This document shows, piece after piece, positions 9,902-20,053 of a stretch of DNA of 64,000 nt (positions are counted from its first letter, which is position 1; each line of letters opens with the position of its first letter). Both the position numbers and the translations under genes were made by a program. The notes beneath the pieces are model-generated. The model saw only the letters and a list, made by a program, of their open reading frames with translations, did not search any database and was not told the DNA's origin. This DNA comes from Muribaculaceae bacterium (GTDB taxonomy: Bacteria; Bacteroidota; Bacteroidia; Bacteroidales; Muribaculaceae): assembly GCA_028689665.1 (NCBI GenBank), contig JAQVCR010000002.1:140570-204569 (forward strand). Direction: 5' to 3'.

Positions 9902-10786
9902 ATGAAAAAAATATTGATATTTATATGCCTTTTATCGGCGGGTTATATTTATGCCGGCGGACTAAAAGTAGTATCTCATTATCAAGTCGATGCTGTCGCC
10001 GACGTGTATCACCCGGTAACCGACGCTAATGGTGAGAAAATACTATACACAAAAGACAATTATGAAGGTTTAAAATTGATTGACCTTACGACAAAAGAAA
10101 TTAGAACGATAAGCGATAATTTTACTGCAGGTTTTTGTCCGGTAATTAATGGCGATGGAAGTGTATACTTTCGCAGTAGTGCAACCATAGACAGATTGAG
10201 AAACACGAACTTAATGGAGTGGAATAGTGCAACAAAAGAAGTAACCGAGATACTGCCAATGAGCCGAGAGCAAGTGCGCTTACAGGTAAAAGACAATAAT
10301 ATGCTGATAAAATCGGGAAATAAGAAAATCGGTTTTCGACAAGGTTCAATTTTAGTCTACGATGACTATAATGCAATTGTCGTAGAGCAGAATGGAAAAG
10401 CAATGCGATTAATGCCGGTTGAAAATGGGCATACATATCAATATGCAACATTATCGCCGAATGGCAAAAAAATACTTTTTGTTGAGCCACACACAGGAAT
10501 TTACACTTGTAATATAGACGGAAGTGAATTAAAACAATATATGCGAGGAGATAATCCAAAATGGATTGACAATGAGACAATTGCTATGATTATGAGCAAA
10601 GATGATGGATATATTGTAGAAGAATCGCGAATCTATTCGCTAAATCTTTCAACAGGAACGGCTATCGCTTTGACCGACAATAGCATAAAGGTTGACGATT
10701 ACACAGTAGCACAGCTGGGTGAAAAGATTATTTACAGCACTCAAAAAGGAGAGCTTCACATTATTGAATATAATACCGAGAAATAA
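9902..10786 (+). CDS. Secreted PD40/WD40-like beta-propeller protein (copy 2)
   Basis: Signal peptide; YHPVTDANGEKILYTKDNYEGLKLIDL and ATLSPNGKKILFVEPHTGIYTCNIDGSEL; paralogous to 6512-7405. Confidence 0.7.
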   Translation: MKKILIFICLLSAGYIYAGGLKVVSHYQVDAVADVYHPVTDANGEKILYTKDNYEGLKLIDLTTKEIRTISDNFTAGFCPVINGDGSVYFRSSATIDRLRNTNLMEWNSATKEVTEILPMSREQVRLQVKDNNMLIKSGNKKIGFRQGSILVYDDYNAIVVEQNGKAMRLMPVENGHTYQYATLSPNGKKILFVEPHTGIYTCNIDGSELKQYMRGDNPKWIDNETIAMIMSKDDGYIVEESRIYSLNLSTGTAIALTDNSIKVDDYTVAQLGEKIIYSTQKGELHIIEYNTEK

Positions 10787-10789
10787 GCC

Positions 10790-13204
10790 ATGAGAAAATT
10801 AATAATTATAATATCCGCAATTCTGCTGGCTTCGGTAACCGCACAAGCTGTAAAAGTGAAAGATTTAAAAATCTATATAAATCCCGGACATGGAGGATAT
10901 GAAAGCGACGACCGTAATATCCGTATTTATCCATTCGCAGGAGGTGATACACTGGGCTATTGGGAATCTAAGAGTAATTTATATAAAGGTCTGCACATGT
11001 ATCACATTCTTGATTCTATTGGCGCAAAGGCATATCTTTCAAGAATTAAAAATGGACCTGATGATGACAGAAGTCTTTCGGGCATATCTAGAGAAGCAAA
11101 CGATTTAGGATGTGATTTGTTTTTTTCGATTCATACAAATGCCGGCGAAACAGTGAATTATCCACTGATGCTGTATAGGGAAAATGCAGTGGGAACTCCA
11201 CGTTATCCCGAAGCCATAACACTAAGTAATATATTGTGGGATAACCTGCATTCGAGTAAATTATCGTTGTGGACACGCGATAATAGATATGTCTCGGGCG
11301 ATTTGACATTTTATCCTCAATGGGGCAGCTCCGGTCTTGGTGTGCTTAGAAATCTTTACGTAGTAGGATTGCTGTCCGAAGGTGGAATGCACGAACATCG
11401 TCCTGAAGCACACAGGCTTATGAGTGATGACTTTTTATGGCTCGAGGCATGGCATTTCGTAAAGACCATAATGGACTTTTATAACACAGAGGATAGATTT
11501 GTAACCGGAAATGTGGCAGGCGTGATATACGACGACAATAATACACGTGAAGATACCTTAGAGCCACAATATTCAGCTTATGGCAGAGATAAAAACAAGC
11601 CAATAAACGGTGCTTATATAGAATTGCGCAATAAAGCAGGTGAAGTAGTTCAAAAACGCACCACAGACAATATGAACAATGGGGTGTTTGTATTCCGAAA
11701 TGTAGCCCCCGGGACATACGATATTGTCGTTAATAAAGAAGGCTATTATGAACATCGAGATGAGGTGGTAGTAAAAGCCGACGAGGTAACATATAACGAT
11801 GTGGCTTTCTCGATGAAGAGAGATACCCCGCTAGTTGTAGAAACTTACTCGCCAAATGTAGCAGATGGGGAGCTGGTGAGTTGTGTAGAACCGATTATAT
11901 TCCGTTTTAATTATGATATATCGGCAGAGAGTTTTAAACAAGCGCTGAAAATAGAGCCGGCAGTTGAGGGAGAAATAACATTCTCCGAGTCTTACCATGT
12001 GGCACAGTTTAAGCCTCTTTACGCATTTGACTTAAGTACTCACTACAATATAACGCTTGGAACAGAGCTTAAAACTCCCGACCCATATTATGAAGGTTCA
12101 CATTTAAGCAAAGCCTTAAATTTCGACTTCACCACAAAAGGACGAAACAAACTAGAGATGATAAAATCATTTCCCGATGAAGGCGGACAAGTGCATTATT
12201 CAAACGCAAATCTAGAATTTAGATTTGACAAGAAATTAGCCGCTGCAGGTATTTTTAATTTGATTACCGTAAAGGATAATAATGGAAATAAAGTGCCAAT
12301 TAACACCCGCCAATCACAATATAATAAGTTGAGTGGCGATTTCGGAAATGTAATAATATCACTTAACAGCGATTTGACCATAGGCGAGAAATATACAGTA
12401 GAGTTAAGTGCCGATATAAAAGATAATGAAGGAATTCCATTGTCAGAAAAAACGATAATTAATTTTACTGCCAATAATCAAGGATTAGCCAAAGAAGGTA
12501 ATATAATAGAAGACTTTCAGAGTGCCGAAGTATTAAAATATAATGCAGAAGAATCAAAAAAACTGACTAAAGATGCAACTATATATCTTATGACATCGAA
12601 ATACCTTTTTGATGGCGCTTCGGTGAAATTTAATTATTCATTCAGCGATATGAAAGGTGGCGAGCTTGTTGCCGATTATGTTGGTGATATGAAAATTGTA
12701 CATAATGGAGATAAAATAGGTCTACACGTATTCGGCGACTTAAACGACCATGAGCTTTATCTTGGATTTGCAGCCGGAACAGATACAAAATATACAAAAA
12801 TATGCAATCTAAATTTTGTAGGCTGGCACTATTATGAAGTAACTTTAGATAATCTTGAAAAGGATGTTGACTATCTATTCTCGAATGTGAAATTAATTCA
12901 AAGTGAGGGGCTATATGCGCAACAAGGTGGTTTCCAACTTGATAATATGTTGCAAACTAGTGGCGCGGGTATAGGAATTGTCGAATTTGAAAATGTGAAA
13001 GTAGATTATAATTTAAATACAAGATTACTTACAGTCGGTGGAGCAGACGACATCGCAAAAGTTGAAATCTATAATATTCAAGGCAGTATGATGATTTCTA
13101 AGTCGGAAAGAATAATCGACTGTACATCGCTGGTAAGAGGAATATATCTAGTTAAGGTATATCTTAACGATTCATATATAGTTAAAACTATAGCAGTTAA
13201 TTAA
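10790..13204 (+). CDS. N-acetylmuramoyl-L-alanine amidase (Amidase_3) with Ig-like region and T9SS-like CTD (copy 2)
   Basis: YINPGHGGYESDDRN, YWESKSNLYKGLHMYHIL, FFSIHTNAGE, LSEGGMHEHRPEAHRLMSDDFLWLEAWHF; same architecture as 7422-9824. Confidence 0.88.
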   Translation: MRKLIIIISAILLASVTAQAVKVKDLKIYINPGHGGYESDDRNIRIYPFAGGDTLGYWESKSNLYKGLHMYHILDSIGAKAYLSRIKNGPDDDRSLSGISREANDLGCDLFFSIHTNAGETVNYPLMLYRENAVGTPRYPEAITLSNILWDNLHSSKLSLWTRDNRYVSGDLTFYPQWGSSGLGVLRNLYVVGLLSEGGMHEHRPEAHRLMSDDFLWLEAWHFVKTIMDFYNTEDRFVTGNVAGVIYDDNNTREDTLEPQYSAYGRDKNKPINGAYIELRNKAGEVVQKRTTDNMNNGVFVFRNVAPGTYDIVVNKEGYYEHRDEVVVKADEVTYNDVAFSMKRDTPLVVETYSPNVADGELVSCVEPIIFRFNYDISAESFKQALKIEPAVEGEITFSESYHVAQFKPLYAFDLSTHYNITLGTELKTPDPYYEGSHLSKALNFDFTTKGRNKLEMIKSFPDEGGQVHYSNANLEFRFDKKLAAAGIFNLITVKDNNGNKVPINTRQSQYNKLSGDFGNVIISLNSDLTIGEKYTVELSADIKDNEGIPLSEKTIINFTANNQGLAKEGNIIEDFQSAEVLKYNAEESKKLTKDATIYLMTSKYLFDGASVKFNYSFSDMKGGELVADYVGDMKIVHNGDKIGLHVFGDLNDHELYLGFAAGTDTKYTKICNLNFVGWHYYEVTLDNLEKDVDYLFSNVKLIQSEGLYAQQGGFQLDNMLQTSGAGIGIVEFENVKVDYNLNTRLLTVGGADDIAKVEIYNIQGSMMISKSERIIDCTSLVRGIYLVKVYLNDSYIVKTIAVN

Positions 13205-13225
13205 TTATACCTTACTTTATTACGG

Positions 13226-13282
13226 TAGATTGAACCTAGAGGTATGCTTTTGATAGTATATATCTAGGTTCAATCTATTTTG
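13226..13282 (+). terminator. Intrinsic-terminator-like hairpin
   Basis: Perfect 15-bp stem TAGATTGAACCTAGA / TCTAGGTTCAATCTA followed by TTTTG, downstream of the second amidase. Confidence 0.75.
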
Positions 13283-13440
13283 TGCTATGCTAACCGGTGT
13301 ATTTATATGTTAAATATGATTTAAATGACCTTGTATAAAGCGATTTCCAATAAGATATTGAAATCAATGAGCAATGGTTATGAAATAATATGTATTTTTG
13401 TAGTATAATAGATGCAGTAATTTAAATTTAATAACCATAT

Positions 13441-14277
13441 ATGAAAATAATTGCAGAAAGTAGCTCTACTCGTACAGAATGGGTGTTAGCTGATGGAAAT
13501 GAAATACAAGAACACGCGTTTACCGAAGGGTTAAATCCTTATTTTCAAACGCGAAGAGAAATAAGTCATAGTATAAGATTAGAATTGCCCGAAGCTTTCT
13601 TTAAGCGTCGTTGGGATCATGTCTATTTTTATGGCGCAGGCTGTGCTAATACCGAAAAGAAAAAAATCGTTGAAGCATCGCTAATAGCACAGTTTAAAAC
13701 TCCGGCAACCGTTGAAAGTGATTTGCTCGGAGCCGCACGAGGATTATTGGTAAATAATCCCGGTATTGCATGTATTCTTGGAACAGGATCAAATTCATGC
13801 CTTTATGATGGCACAATAGTAAAAAAGAATGTTCGCCCAGCCGGGTTTATACTAGGAGATGAAGGCAGTGGTGCTGCCTTAGGGAAACTATTTATAAGTG
13901 ATTGCTTGAAAAGCATAGCTCCGGAAGATCTAATGAATGAATTCTATGAGAAATTTCAAGTTTCTCCCGATTCGATTATGGATACTGTATATTCCAAGCC
14001 ATTTCCCAATCGCTCATTAAGTACTTATTCTTTTTTCCTATCCGAACATCTTGATAATGAATATGTAAGTAACTTAGTAACATTCAATATCCGTAAATTT
14101 TTCGAGCGAAATATTGCTCAATACGATTATAAGAATGTGAAAGTATGCTTTGTTGGCTCTTTAGCTTGTATCTATTCAGCAATATTAAAGAGTGTAGCCA
14201 AAGAATATGATATAGAAATTTCTAAAATAGTGAGATGTTCAATGCCCGGATTGATTGAATATCATTCTGATATGTAG
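13441..14277 (+). CDS. BadF/BadG/BcrA-type sugar kinase (GlcNAc/MurNAc kinase-like), paralog of 28522-29361
   Basis: CILGTGSNSCLYDG and FILGDEGSGAALGK signatures; 278 aa; paralog lies next to murQ. Confidence 0.8.
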   Translation: MKIIAESSSTRTEWVLADGNEIQEHAFTEGLNPYFQTRREISHSIRLELPEAFFKRRWDHVYFYGAGCANTEKKKIVEASLIAQFKTPATVESDLLGAARGLLVNNPGIACILGTGSNSCLYDGTIVKKNVRPAGFILGDEGSGAALGKLFISDCLKSIAPEDLMNEFYEKFQVSPDSIMDTVYSKPFPNRSLSTYSFFLSEHLDNEYVSNLVTFNIRKFFERNIAQYDYKNVKVCFVGSLACIYSAILKSVAKEYDIEISKIVRCSMPGLIEYHSDM

Positions 14278-14298
14278 ATAGCTTTTAAAATACCATAT

Positions 14299-14340
14299 AA
14301 GTCTATATCTTGATAAAAATCTTGGTATAGACTTTTTTTA
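14299..14340 (+). terminator. Intrinsic-terminator-like hairpin after the stand-alone kinase
   Basis: AAGTCTATA...TATAGACTT stem followed by a T tract. Confidence 0.65.
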
Positions 14341-14542
14341 TGTCGATACATTTTATTAAGGTAAATATAAAAAAGTGTAGTTAAAGTATAAATTACATTT
14401 ATTGATGAAAATAGCTTAGATATTTGCTTTTTATTTAAAAATGTTTATATTAACTTTGTCAGATAGAGTATCCTATGAAATAAGTTTTATTATTGTAGAG
14501 CTCTGAGAATTAACGCATTTGCAGTTATAGATTATTATAATC

Positions 14543-17500
14543 ATGAATAAAAAAATTATTGCTATCATCTCGACTTTTGGCTTGTTTACAATAAGTCCGG
14601 TTTTGAGCTTCTCACAAACGACGCAGAAAGTGCAGTCGGTAGTAGAGGCATCTGTGCCTGTAGATATGTCGATAGGAAAAGTCGGAGTAAAGAAAGTAGA
14701 TATTAATAAAAAGCACAAGCAAATACTTGTAACTCTAAAGGATAACTATTCAGATGTGCCATTTACAAAGGAGAGCATATCGCAACTAAAAGATCAAATA
14801 AAAGCAGAGTTAGGAGAAAAATATTCGTCATACAAAGTACGATTAAAGATAGGAAGTACTGATATCGAAAAATATTTTACACCTATTACTCACAAGAAAG
14901 ATAATAATGAAAGATTTGTAACAGAGCTAAGCAACGACAAAGAAATAGAAAAAGGTCTTGATGGCAACATAATTGCACTATGGCAAAGTCATGGTTGGTA
15001 TTTTGAGCCAAAATTAAATCGTTGGGAGTGGCAACGAGCCAGAATATTCCAGACAGTAGAAGATCTATTTACACAGAGCTTTGTGATGCCATACTTAATG
15101 CCGATGCTTGAAAATGCAGGCGCTTATGTAATGAGTCCGCGCGAGAGAGATACCAATTCAACCGAAATAATCATAGACAATGACGGAGGAAATGCAGTAA
15201 ATGGATATGTCGAAAAAAATGGAGAAGAGAAATGGGAGAAAAGCGACAAACCCGGATTTGCATATTTAAGAAGTCAATATGAAAATAATCAAAATCCATT
15301 TAGTGAGGGAACTATAAGAGAAGTAAAAGCAGAGACCGAAAAAAATAAGGTAGCAAGAGCATCATGGAATGCCGAGATACCAAAGCGAGGAGAATATGCA
15401 GTGTATATATCCTACGCAACACTTCCACATAGTGCGCCCGATGCAGAGTATACAATCAATTATTTAGGCGGAAGTAAAAAATTCGTTGTAAATCAAAATA
15501 TGGGAGGAAACACATGGATTTACCTAGGACACTTCCAACTAGAAAAAGGGACATCAAAAGCCCCAATAGTAGAGCTGTCGAATTATTCAAAACATAAGCA
15601 CGCCGTCGTGAGTGCCGATGCAATTAAAATAGGCGGCGGCTATGGAAACATAGCACGAAAAGTGATAGGAGAATCCGACAATATAAAAAGCTCTGAAAAC
15701 ACAGGCAAAGAAACGACGAAAAATAATAAGAAAAACGACAAAGCAACAGAAAATATACCCACAATCGACTATCAATATCAATTGAGCGGCTATCCACGCT
15801 ATACCGAAGGCGCTCGCTATTGGTTGCAATGGGCAGGAGTTCCGGATAGTATCTATTCACCATCACAGAATGTGAACGATTACACCGACGATTATCGTTG
15901 TCGAGGTACATGGGTAAACTATCTAGCAGGTGGCTCTCGACGCCTCCCCAAGTATGGCGGACTTAATATCCCGGTCGATTTAGCAATGGCTTTTCACTCC
16001 GATGCCGGGACAACAATGAACGATTCGATTATCGGAACGTTAGGAATATATTACAGCGATAACTTTGGAAAATATGTAGATGGAACATCACGAACCGACT
16101 CTAGAATATTAACCAACAATATAATGACTAATATCGTGAACGATATTAGAGCACAATATGAGCCTAATTGGAAGCGTCGTGGAATGTGGGATAAATCTTA
16201 CTATGAAGCTCGCGTGCCGGAAGTCCCAACAATGTTGTTAGAGTTGCTATCGCATCAGAACTTTGCCGATATGAAATACGGCTTAGATCCGACATTTAGA
16301 TTTACCGTAAGTAGAGCTATCTATAAAGGAATGTTACAATTCTTAGCCGAACGCGAGAAGCGCGAATATGTAGTGCAACCATTGCCCGTAAATTCATTTA
16401 TGATAACAAAAAGTGATGCAGGCAAATTCTTGTTATCGTGGAAAGCGACACAAGATACACTATGCGACAATGCCGATGCAAAAGAATACTATCTATATGA
16501 GCGAATAAATGATGGCGCCTTTGTAGAAATAGCAAAGACCACCGAGCCATATTATGTAGTGAAAGTAAATGATAACAAAATACATAGCTATCAAGTAATA
16601 GCAGCAAACGAAGGCGGACACAGTTTCCCCTCAGAGATATTATCGTTAGGGCTAGCAAAGAATGCAAAAGGTACTGTAATGGTAGTGAATGGATTCACAC
16701 GCATCAGTGCGCCCGATTGGTTTGATGCCGGAGAAATTGCAGGATTTTATGACGCGCGCGATCATGGAGTTCCATACATTAAAGATATAAACTTCATAGG
16801 CTCACAATTTGAGTATAGAAGAAACATACCATGGATGGACGATGATGCAGCCGGTTTTGGAGCAAGCCGAGCAAACTATGAGACTAAAGTCGTAGCCGGA
16901 AACACATTTGATTATCCATATATACATGGCGAATCAATAATGCAAGCAGGATATTCCTTTATATCCAGCAGTCTGCAAGCAGTAGAAGAAGGAAACATAA
17001 ATCTAAATGAATTCAAGGCATTAGATTTGATATTAGGAAAACAAAAAGAAACGATAATAGGACGTGGAGCAGTAGCAAATAAATTTAAAATATTCAGTCC
17101 CGCCATACAGACAGCACTAACAACATATACATCAAATGGTGGAAATGTTTTCGTCTCAGGAGCATTTGTTGCAACCGACTTATGGGATAAGAAAGAACCG
17201 GTAAAAGAAGATATAAAATTTGCCGAAAATGTGTTAGGTTACAAGTGGAGAGTAGGACAAGCATCGGTAACCGGTGAAGCATACAGTGTGCCAACAATAT
17301 TTAAAGATTTAGCGACAGGCGAATATAAATTCTATAATGAGCTCAATGAAGATTGCTATGCAGTAGAGTCGCCCGATTCGCTATATCCATCGGATAGCAA
17401 AACCGGATATACCTTTATGCGCTACAAAGAGAATAATCTTGTAGCCGGAATAGTAACATCAAAGAAAGGCTACAAAACATGTGTACTTGGTTTCCCATTT

Positions 17501-17593
17501 GAGACAATAAAAGATGGGAATTCTCGAGGACAATTAATGACACAGATACTAAACTTTTTTGAGAATAATAACGTAAATTACATAACTAAATAA
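14543..17593 (+). CDS. Large secreted protein with N-acetylmuramoyl-L-alanine amidase (Amidase_3)-like core and golvesin/FnIII-like domains (often annotated 'xanthan lyase')
   Basis: Signal peptide; AMAFHSDAGTT (SIHSN-equivalent), PEVPTMLLELLSHQNFADMKYGLDP; first gene of a tightly spaced operon. Confidence 0.7.
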   Translation: MNKKIIAIISTFGLFTISPVLSFSQTTQKVQSVVEASVPVDMSIGKVGVKKVDINKKHKQILVTLKDNYSDVPFTKESISQLKDQIKAELGEKYSSYKVRLKIGSTDIEKYFTPITHKKDNNERFVTELSNDKEIEKGLDGNIIALWQSHGWYFEPKLNRWEWQRARIFQTVEDLFTQSFVMPYLMPMLENAGAYVMSPRERDTNSTEIIIDNDGGNAVNGYVEKNGEEKWEKSDKPGFAYLRSQYENNQNPFSEGTIREVKAETEKNKVARASWNAEIPKRGEYAVYISYATLPHSAPDAEYTINYLGGSKKFVVNQNMGGNTWIYLGHFQLEKGTSKAPIVELSNYSKHKHAVVSADAIKIGGGYGNIARKVIGESDNIKSSENTGKETTKNNKKNDKATENIPTIDYQYQLSGYPRYTEGARYWLQWAGVPDSIYSPSQNVNDYTDDYRCRGTWVNYLAGGSRRLPKYGGLNIPVDLAMAFHSDAGTTMNDSIIGTLGIYYSDNFGKYVDGTSRTDSRILTNNIMTNIVNDIRAQYEPNWKRRGMWDKSYYEARVPEVPTMLLELLSHQNFADMKYGLDPTFRFTVSRAIYKGMLQFLAEREKREYVVQPLPVNSFMITKSDAGKFLLSWKATQDTLCDNADAKEYYLYERINDGAFVEIAKTTEPYYVVKVNDNKIHSYQVIAANEGGHSFPSEILSLGLAKNAKGTVMVVNGFTRISAPDWFDAGEIAGFYDARDHGVPYIKDINFIGSQFEYRRNIPWMDDDAAGFGASRANYETKVVAGNTFDYPYIHGESIMQAGYSFISSSLQAVEEGNINLNEFKALDLILGKQKETIIGRGAVANKFKIFSPAIQTALTTYTSNGGNVFVSGAFVATDLWDKKEPVKEDIKFAENVLGYKWRVGQASVTGEAYSVPTIFKDLATGEYKFYNELNEDCYAVESPDSLYPSDSKTGYTFMRYKENNLVAGIVTSKKGYKTCVLGFPFETIKDGNSRGQLMTQILNFFENNNVNYITK

Positions 17594-17606
17594 ACAAACG
17601 AATTGC

Positions 17607-19064
17607 ATGAAAAAGACTATTAATTGCTTTATTCCATTCGCAAGTGTCGAACAAGCAAAAGAAACTGTCATAGGATTGAAACAGAACGACTATACAGGTA
17701 AAATATACTTATTGAAAAACTGTGATTCTGAAGGATCAATCGAAGGTTGTGAAGAAATAATGATTAAAGGACTTAACAGCAGCGATACTATGAAGAAAAT
17801 TGCAGCTGCATCCGATTCCGACTATATATTGATATATACAAAATACAATACGTTGAAAATGGGCTTGTTTGCACAAGAGCGTATGGTGAAATTAGCCGAA
17901 GATTCAAAAGCCGGATTAATCTATGCCGACCACTATCAAGAAGTAGGAGGCGTACGTACAAATGCACCCGTAATCGACTATCAATTTGGTAGCTTGAGAG
18001 ATGATTTCAACTTTGGAAGCATACTAATGTTTAAATCTTCTAATTTCAGAAAAGCCGCATATAGAATATGTAAAGATTTTGAATTTGCAGGACTTTATGA
18101 TATTCGCTTAAAGGTATCACAAGATGCCGACATAATGCACATCAATGAATATCTATATAGCGATGTAGAAATAGACAATCGCAAAAGTGGCGAGAAGATT
18201 TTTGATTATGTAGATCCAAAAAATCGAGGATTACAAATCGAAATGGAAGAAGCATGCACCGACCATTTAAAAGCAATTGGTGGATACTTAAAGCCGGAAT
18301 TTACTACAATAGAATTTGATAAAGGCAACTTTGAATACGAAGCATCAGTTATTATACCTGTGCGTAATCGTATTCGTACAATACGAGATGCAATTAAGTC
18401 GGTGTTGGCACAAAAGACCAGCTTCAAATTCAATCTTATCATCATCGACAATATGTCGACCGATGGAACAAGCGAAGCTATTGAAGAATTTACAAGCGAT
18501 CCACGTGTAATACATTTAATTCCTGAACGCAACGACTTAGGTATCGGTGGTTGTTGGAACTTAGGCGTTCATCACCACGATTGTGGAAAATTTGCTGTGC
18601 AATTAGATAGCGACGACGTGTATAGCGATGAGAACACACTTACAACAATGGTAAATGCTTTCTATGAACAGAATTGTGGAATGGTAGTAGGCACATATAT
18701 GATGACCGACTTTGATATGAATATGATTGCTCCGGGAGTGATCGACCACAAAGAATGGACACCAGAGAACGGACGTAATAATGCGCTACGCATAAACGGT
18801 CTTGGAGCTCCACGCGCATTCTACACACCACTTCTACGAGAGGTAAAAGTTCCAAACACAAGCTATGGTGAAGATTATGCCTTAGGATTAAACATATCAC
18901 GTAACTACCAGATCGGCCGTGTATATAGCGTAGTTTATAATTGCCGTCGTTGGGACGACAACTCAGATGCCTCGCTAGATATAGTTAAGATGAATGCCCA
19001 CAATCTATATAAAGATCGTATTCGTACATGGGAGCTTCAAGCCCGTGTAGCAATGAACAAATAA
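17607..19064 (+). CDS. Family 2-type glycosyltransferase with an extra N-terminal GT-A-like region
   Basis: EASVIIPVRNRIRTIRDAIKSVLAQ...NLIIIDNMSTDGTSEAI...FAVQLDSDDVYSDENTL. Confidence 0.8.
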   Translation: MKKTINCFIPFASVEQAKETVIGLKQNDYTGKIYLLKNCDSEGSIEGCEEIMIKGLNSSDTMKKIAAASDSDYILIYTKYNTLKMGLFAQERMVKLAEDSKAGLIYADHYQEVGGVRTNAPVIDYQFGSLRDDFNFGSILMFKSSNFRKAAYRICKDFEFAGLYDIRLKVSQDADIMHINEYLYSDVEIDNRKSGEKIFDYVDPKNRGLQIEMEEACTDHLKAIGGYLKPEFTTIEFDKGNFEYEASVIIPVRNRIRTIRDAIKSVLAQKTSFKFNLIIIDNMSTDGTSEAIEEFTSDPRVIHLIPERNDLGIGGCWNLGVHHHDCGKFAVQLDSDDVYSDENTLTTMVNAFYEQNCGMVVGTYMMTDFDMNMIAPGVIDHKEWTPENGRNNALRINGLGAPRAFYTPLLREVKVPNTSYGEDYALGLNISRNYQIGRVYSVVYNCRRWDDNSDASLDIVKMNAHNLYKDRIRTWELQARVAMNK

Positions 19065-19109
19065 TACAAACAACTATACACAAATACACCTATTAGAGAG
19101 ATAAAAATT

Positions 19110-20048
19110 ATGGGAAGAGTAAATTCAGCAGATATTGCAACATTATTCGAGTCGCAGCTAGCGATTTGGGATACTGCTCGCAATAATTTTGAAGCACTTA
19201 GTGGCGTAAAAGTAAAAGAAATGAAAATTGGGAATTCAACAATGAAAGTCCAGTTTAATCCGGCTCGTATTACTTCATCGGCAGCTAAAGTAGATCCAAA
19301 ATCGTTGAAAGAACGCAAATGTTTTCTTTGTGCCGCCAATCGACCGGCAGTACAAGAGGGCATTGCTTGGGGTGAAAATTATACTATATTAATTAATCCA
19401 TTTCCAATCTTCCCAAAACATCTCACAATACCATGCAACAGCCATGTCGACCAATTAATAAAAAATAGAATTGGTGATATGATGGAGCTGGCAAAAGATT
19501 TAGACGATTATACCTTGTTTTATAATGGCCCTAAATGTGGAGCATCGGCTCCCGACCACATGCACTTTCAAGCGGGTAACAAAGGCTTTTTGTCGTGCGA
19601 GAGCGATATAGATAAAGCAATAAAGAAAGAAATAATTAGCAATGAAGGCGCCAGATTAAGTCATCTTGGAGGCTTGTCGCATAATATGTTTCTAATTGAA
19701 AGTAAAACTATTAATGATGGCGAGACATTATTTAATAAGTTATATGATACCCTAGAAATACCTGCCGGAGAGCCTGAGCCAATGCTCAACATCTTGTGTT
19801 GGTATGTATCCGATAAGTGGAATATATTAGTCGTTCCACGTAAAAAGCATAGACCATCTTGTTATTTTGCCGAAGGTGATGACAATATATTATTGAGTCC
19901 TGCATCGGTAGATATGGGAGGCGTATTTATTACTCCGGTCGAGAAAGATTTTAATAAAATCAAAGTTAGTGATATTCAGACGATATTAGATGAAGTGTGT
20001 CTAAATAGAGAAGAGACACAAGCTATAATAAACCGAATATTGAAATAA
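19110..20048 (+). CDS. DUF4922 / HIT-superfamily (GalT/Ap4A-phosphorylase-like) nucleotidyltransferase or phosphorylase
   Basis: INPFPIFPKHLTIPCNSHVDQ and PDHMHFQAG (HxHxQ at 19557-19571); C-terminal WNILVVPRKKHRPSCYF. Confidence 0.72.
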   Translation: MGRVNSADIATLFESQLAIWDTARNNFEALSGVKVKEMKIGNSTMKVQFNPARITSSAAKVDPKSLKERKCFLCAANRPAVQEGIAWGENYTILINPFPIFPKHLTIPCNSHVDQLIKNRIGDMMELAKDLDDYTLFYNGPKCGASAPDHMHFQAGNKGFLSCESDIDKAIKKEIISNEGARLSHLGGLSHNMFLIESKTINDGETLFNKLYDTLEIPAGEPEPMLNILCWYVSDKWNILVVPRKKHRPSCYFAEGDDNILLSPASVDMGGVFITPVEKDFNKIKVSDIQTILDEVCLNREETQAIINRILK

Positions 20049-20053
20049 TACCA

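Noticed and set aside
10146-10580. Minus-strand ORF of 144 aa
   Set aside because: Antisense to the PD40 propeller gene, low-complexity Leu/His/Cys-rich translation typical of a shadow ORF.
14543-17593. Possible 'xanthan lyase' function
   Set aside because: This is a common automatic label for the family; the HSDAG and LLELLSHQNF motifs and the operon context fit an Amidase_3-like peptidoglycan amidase better.
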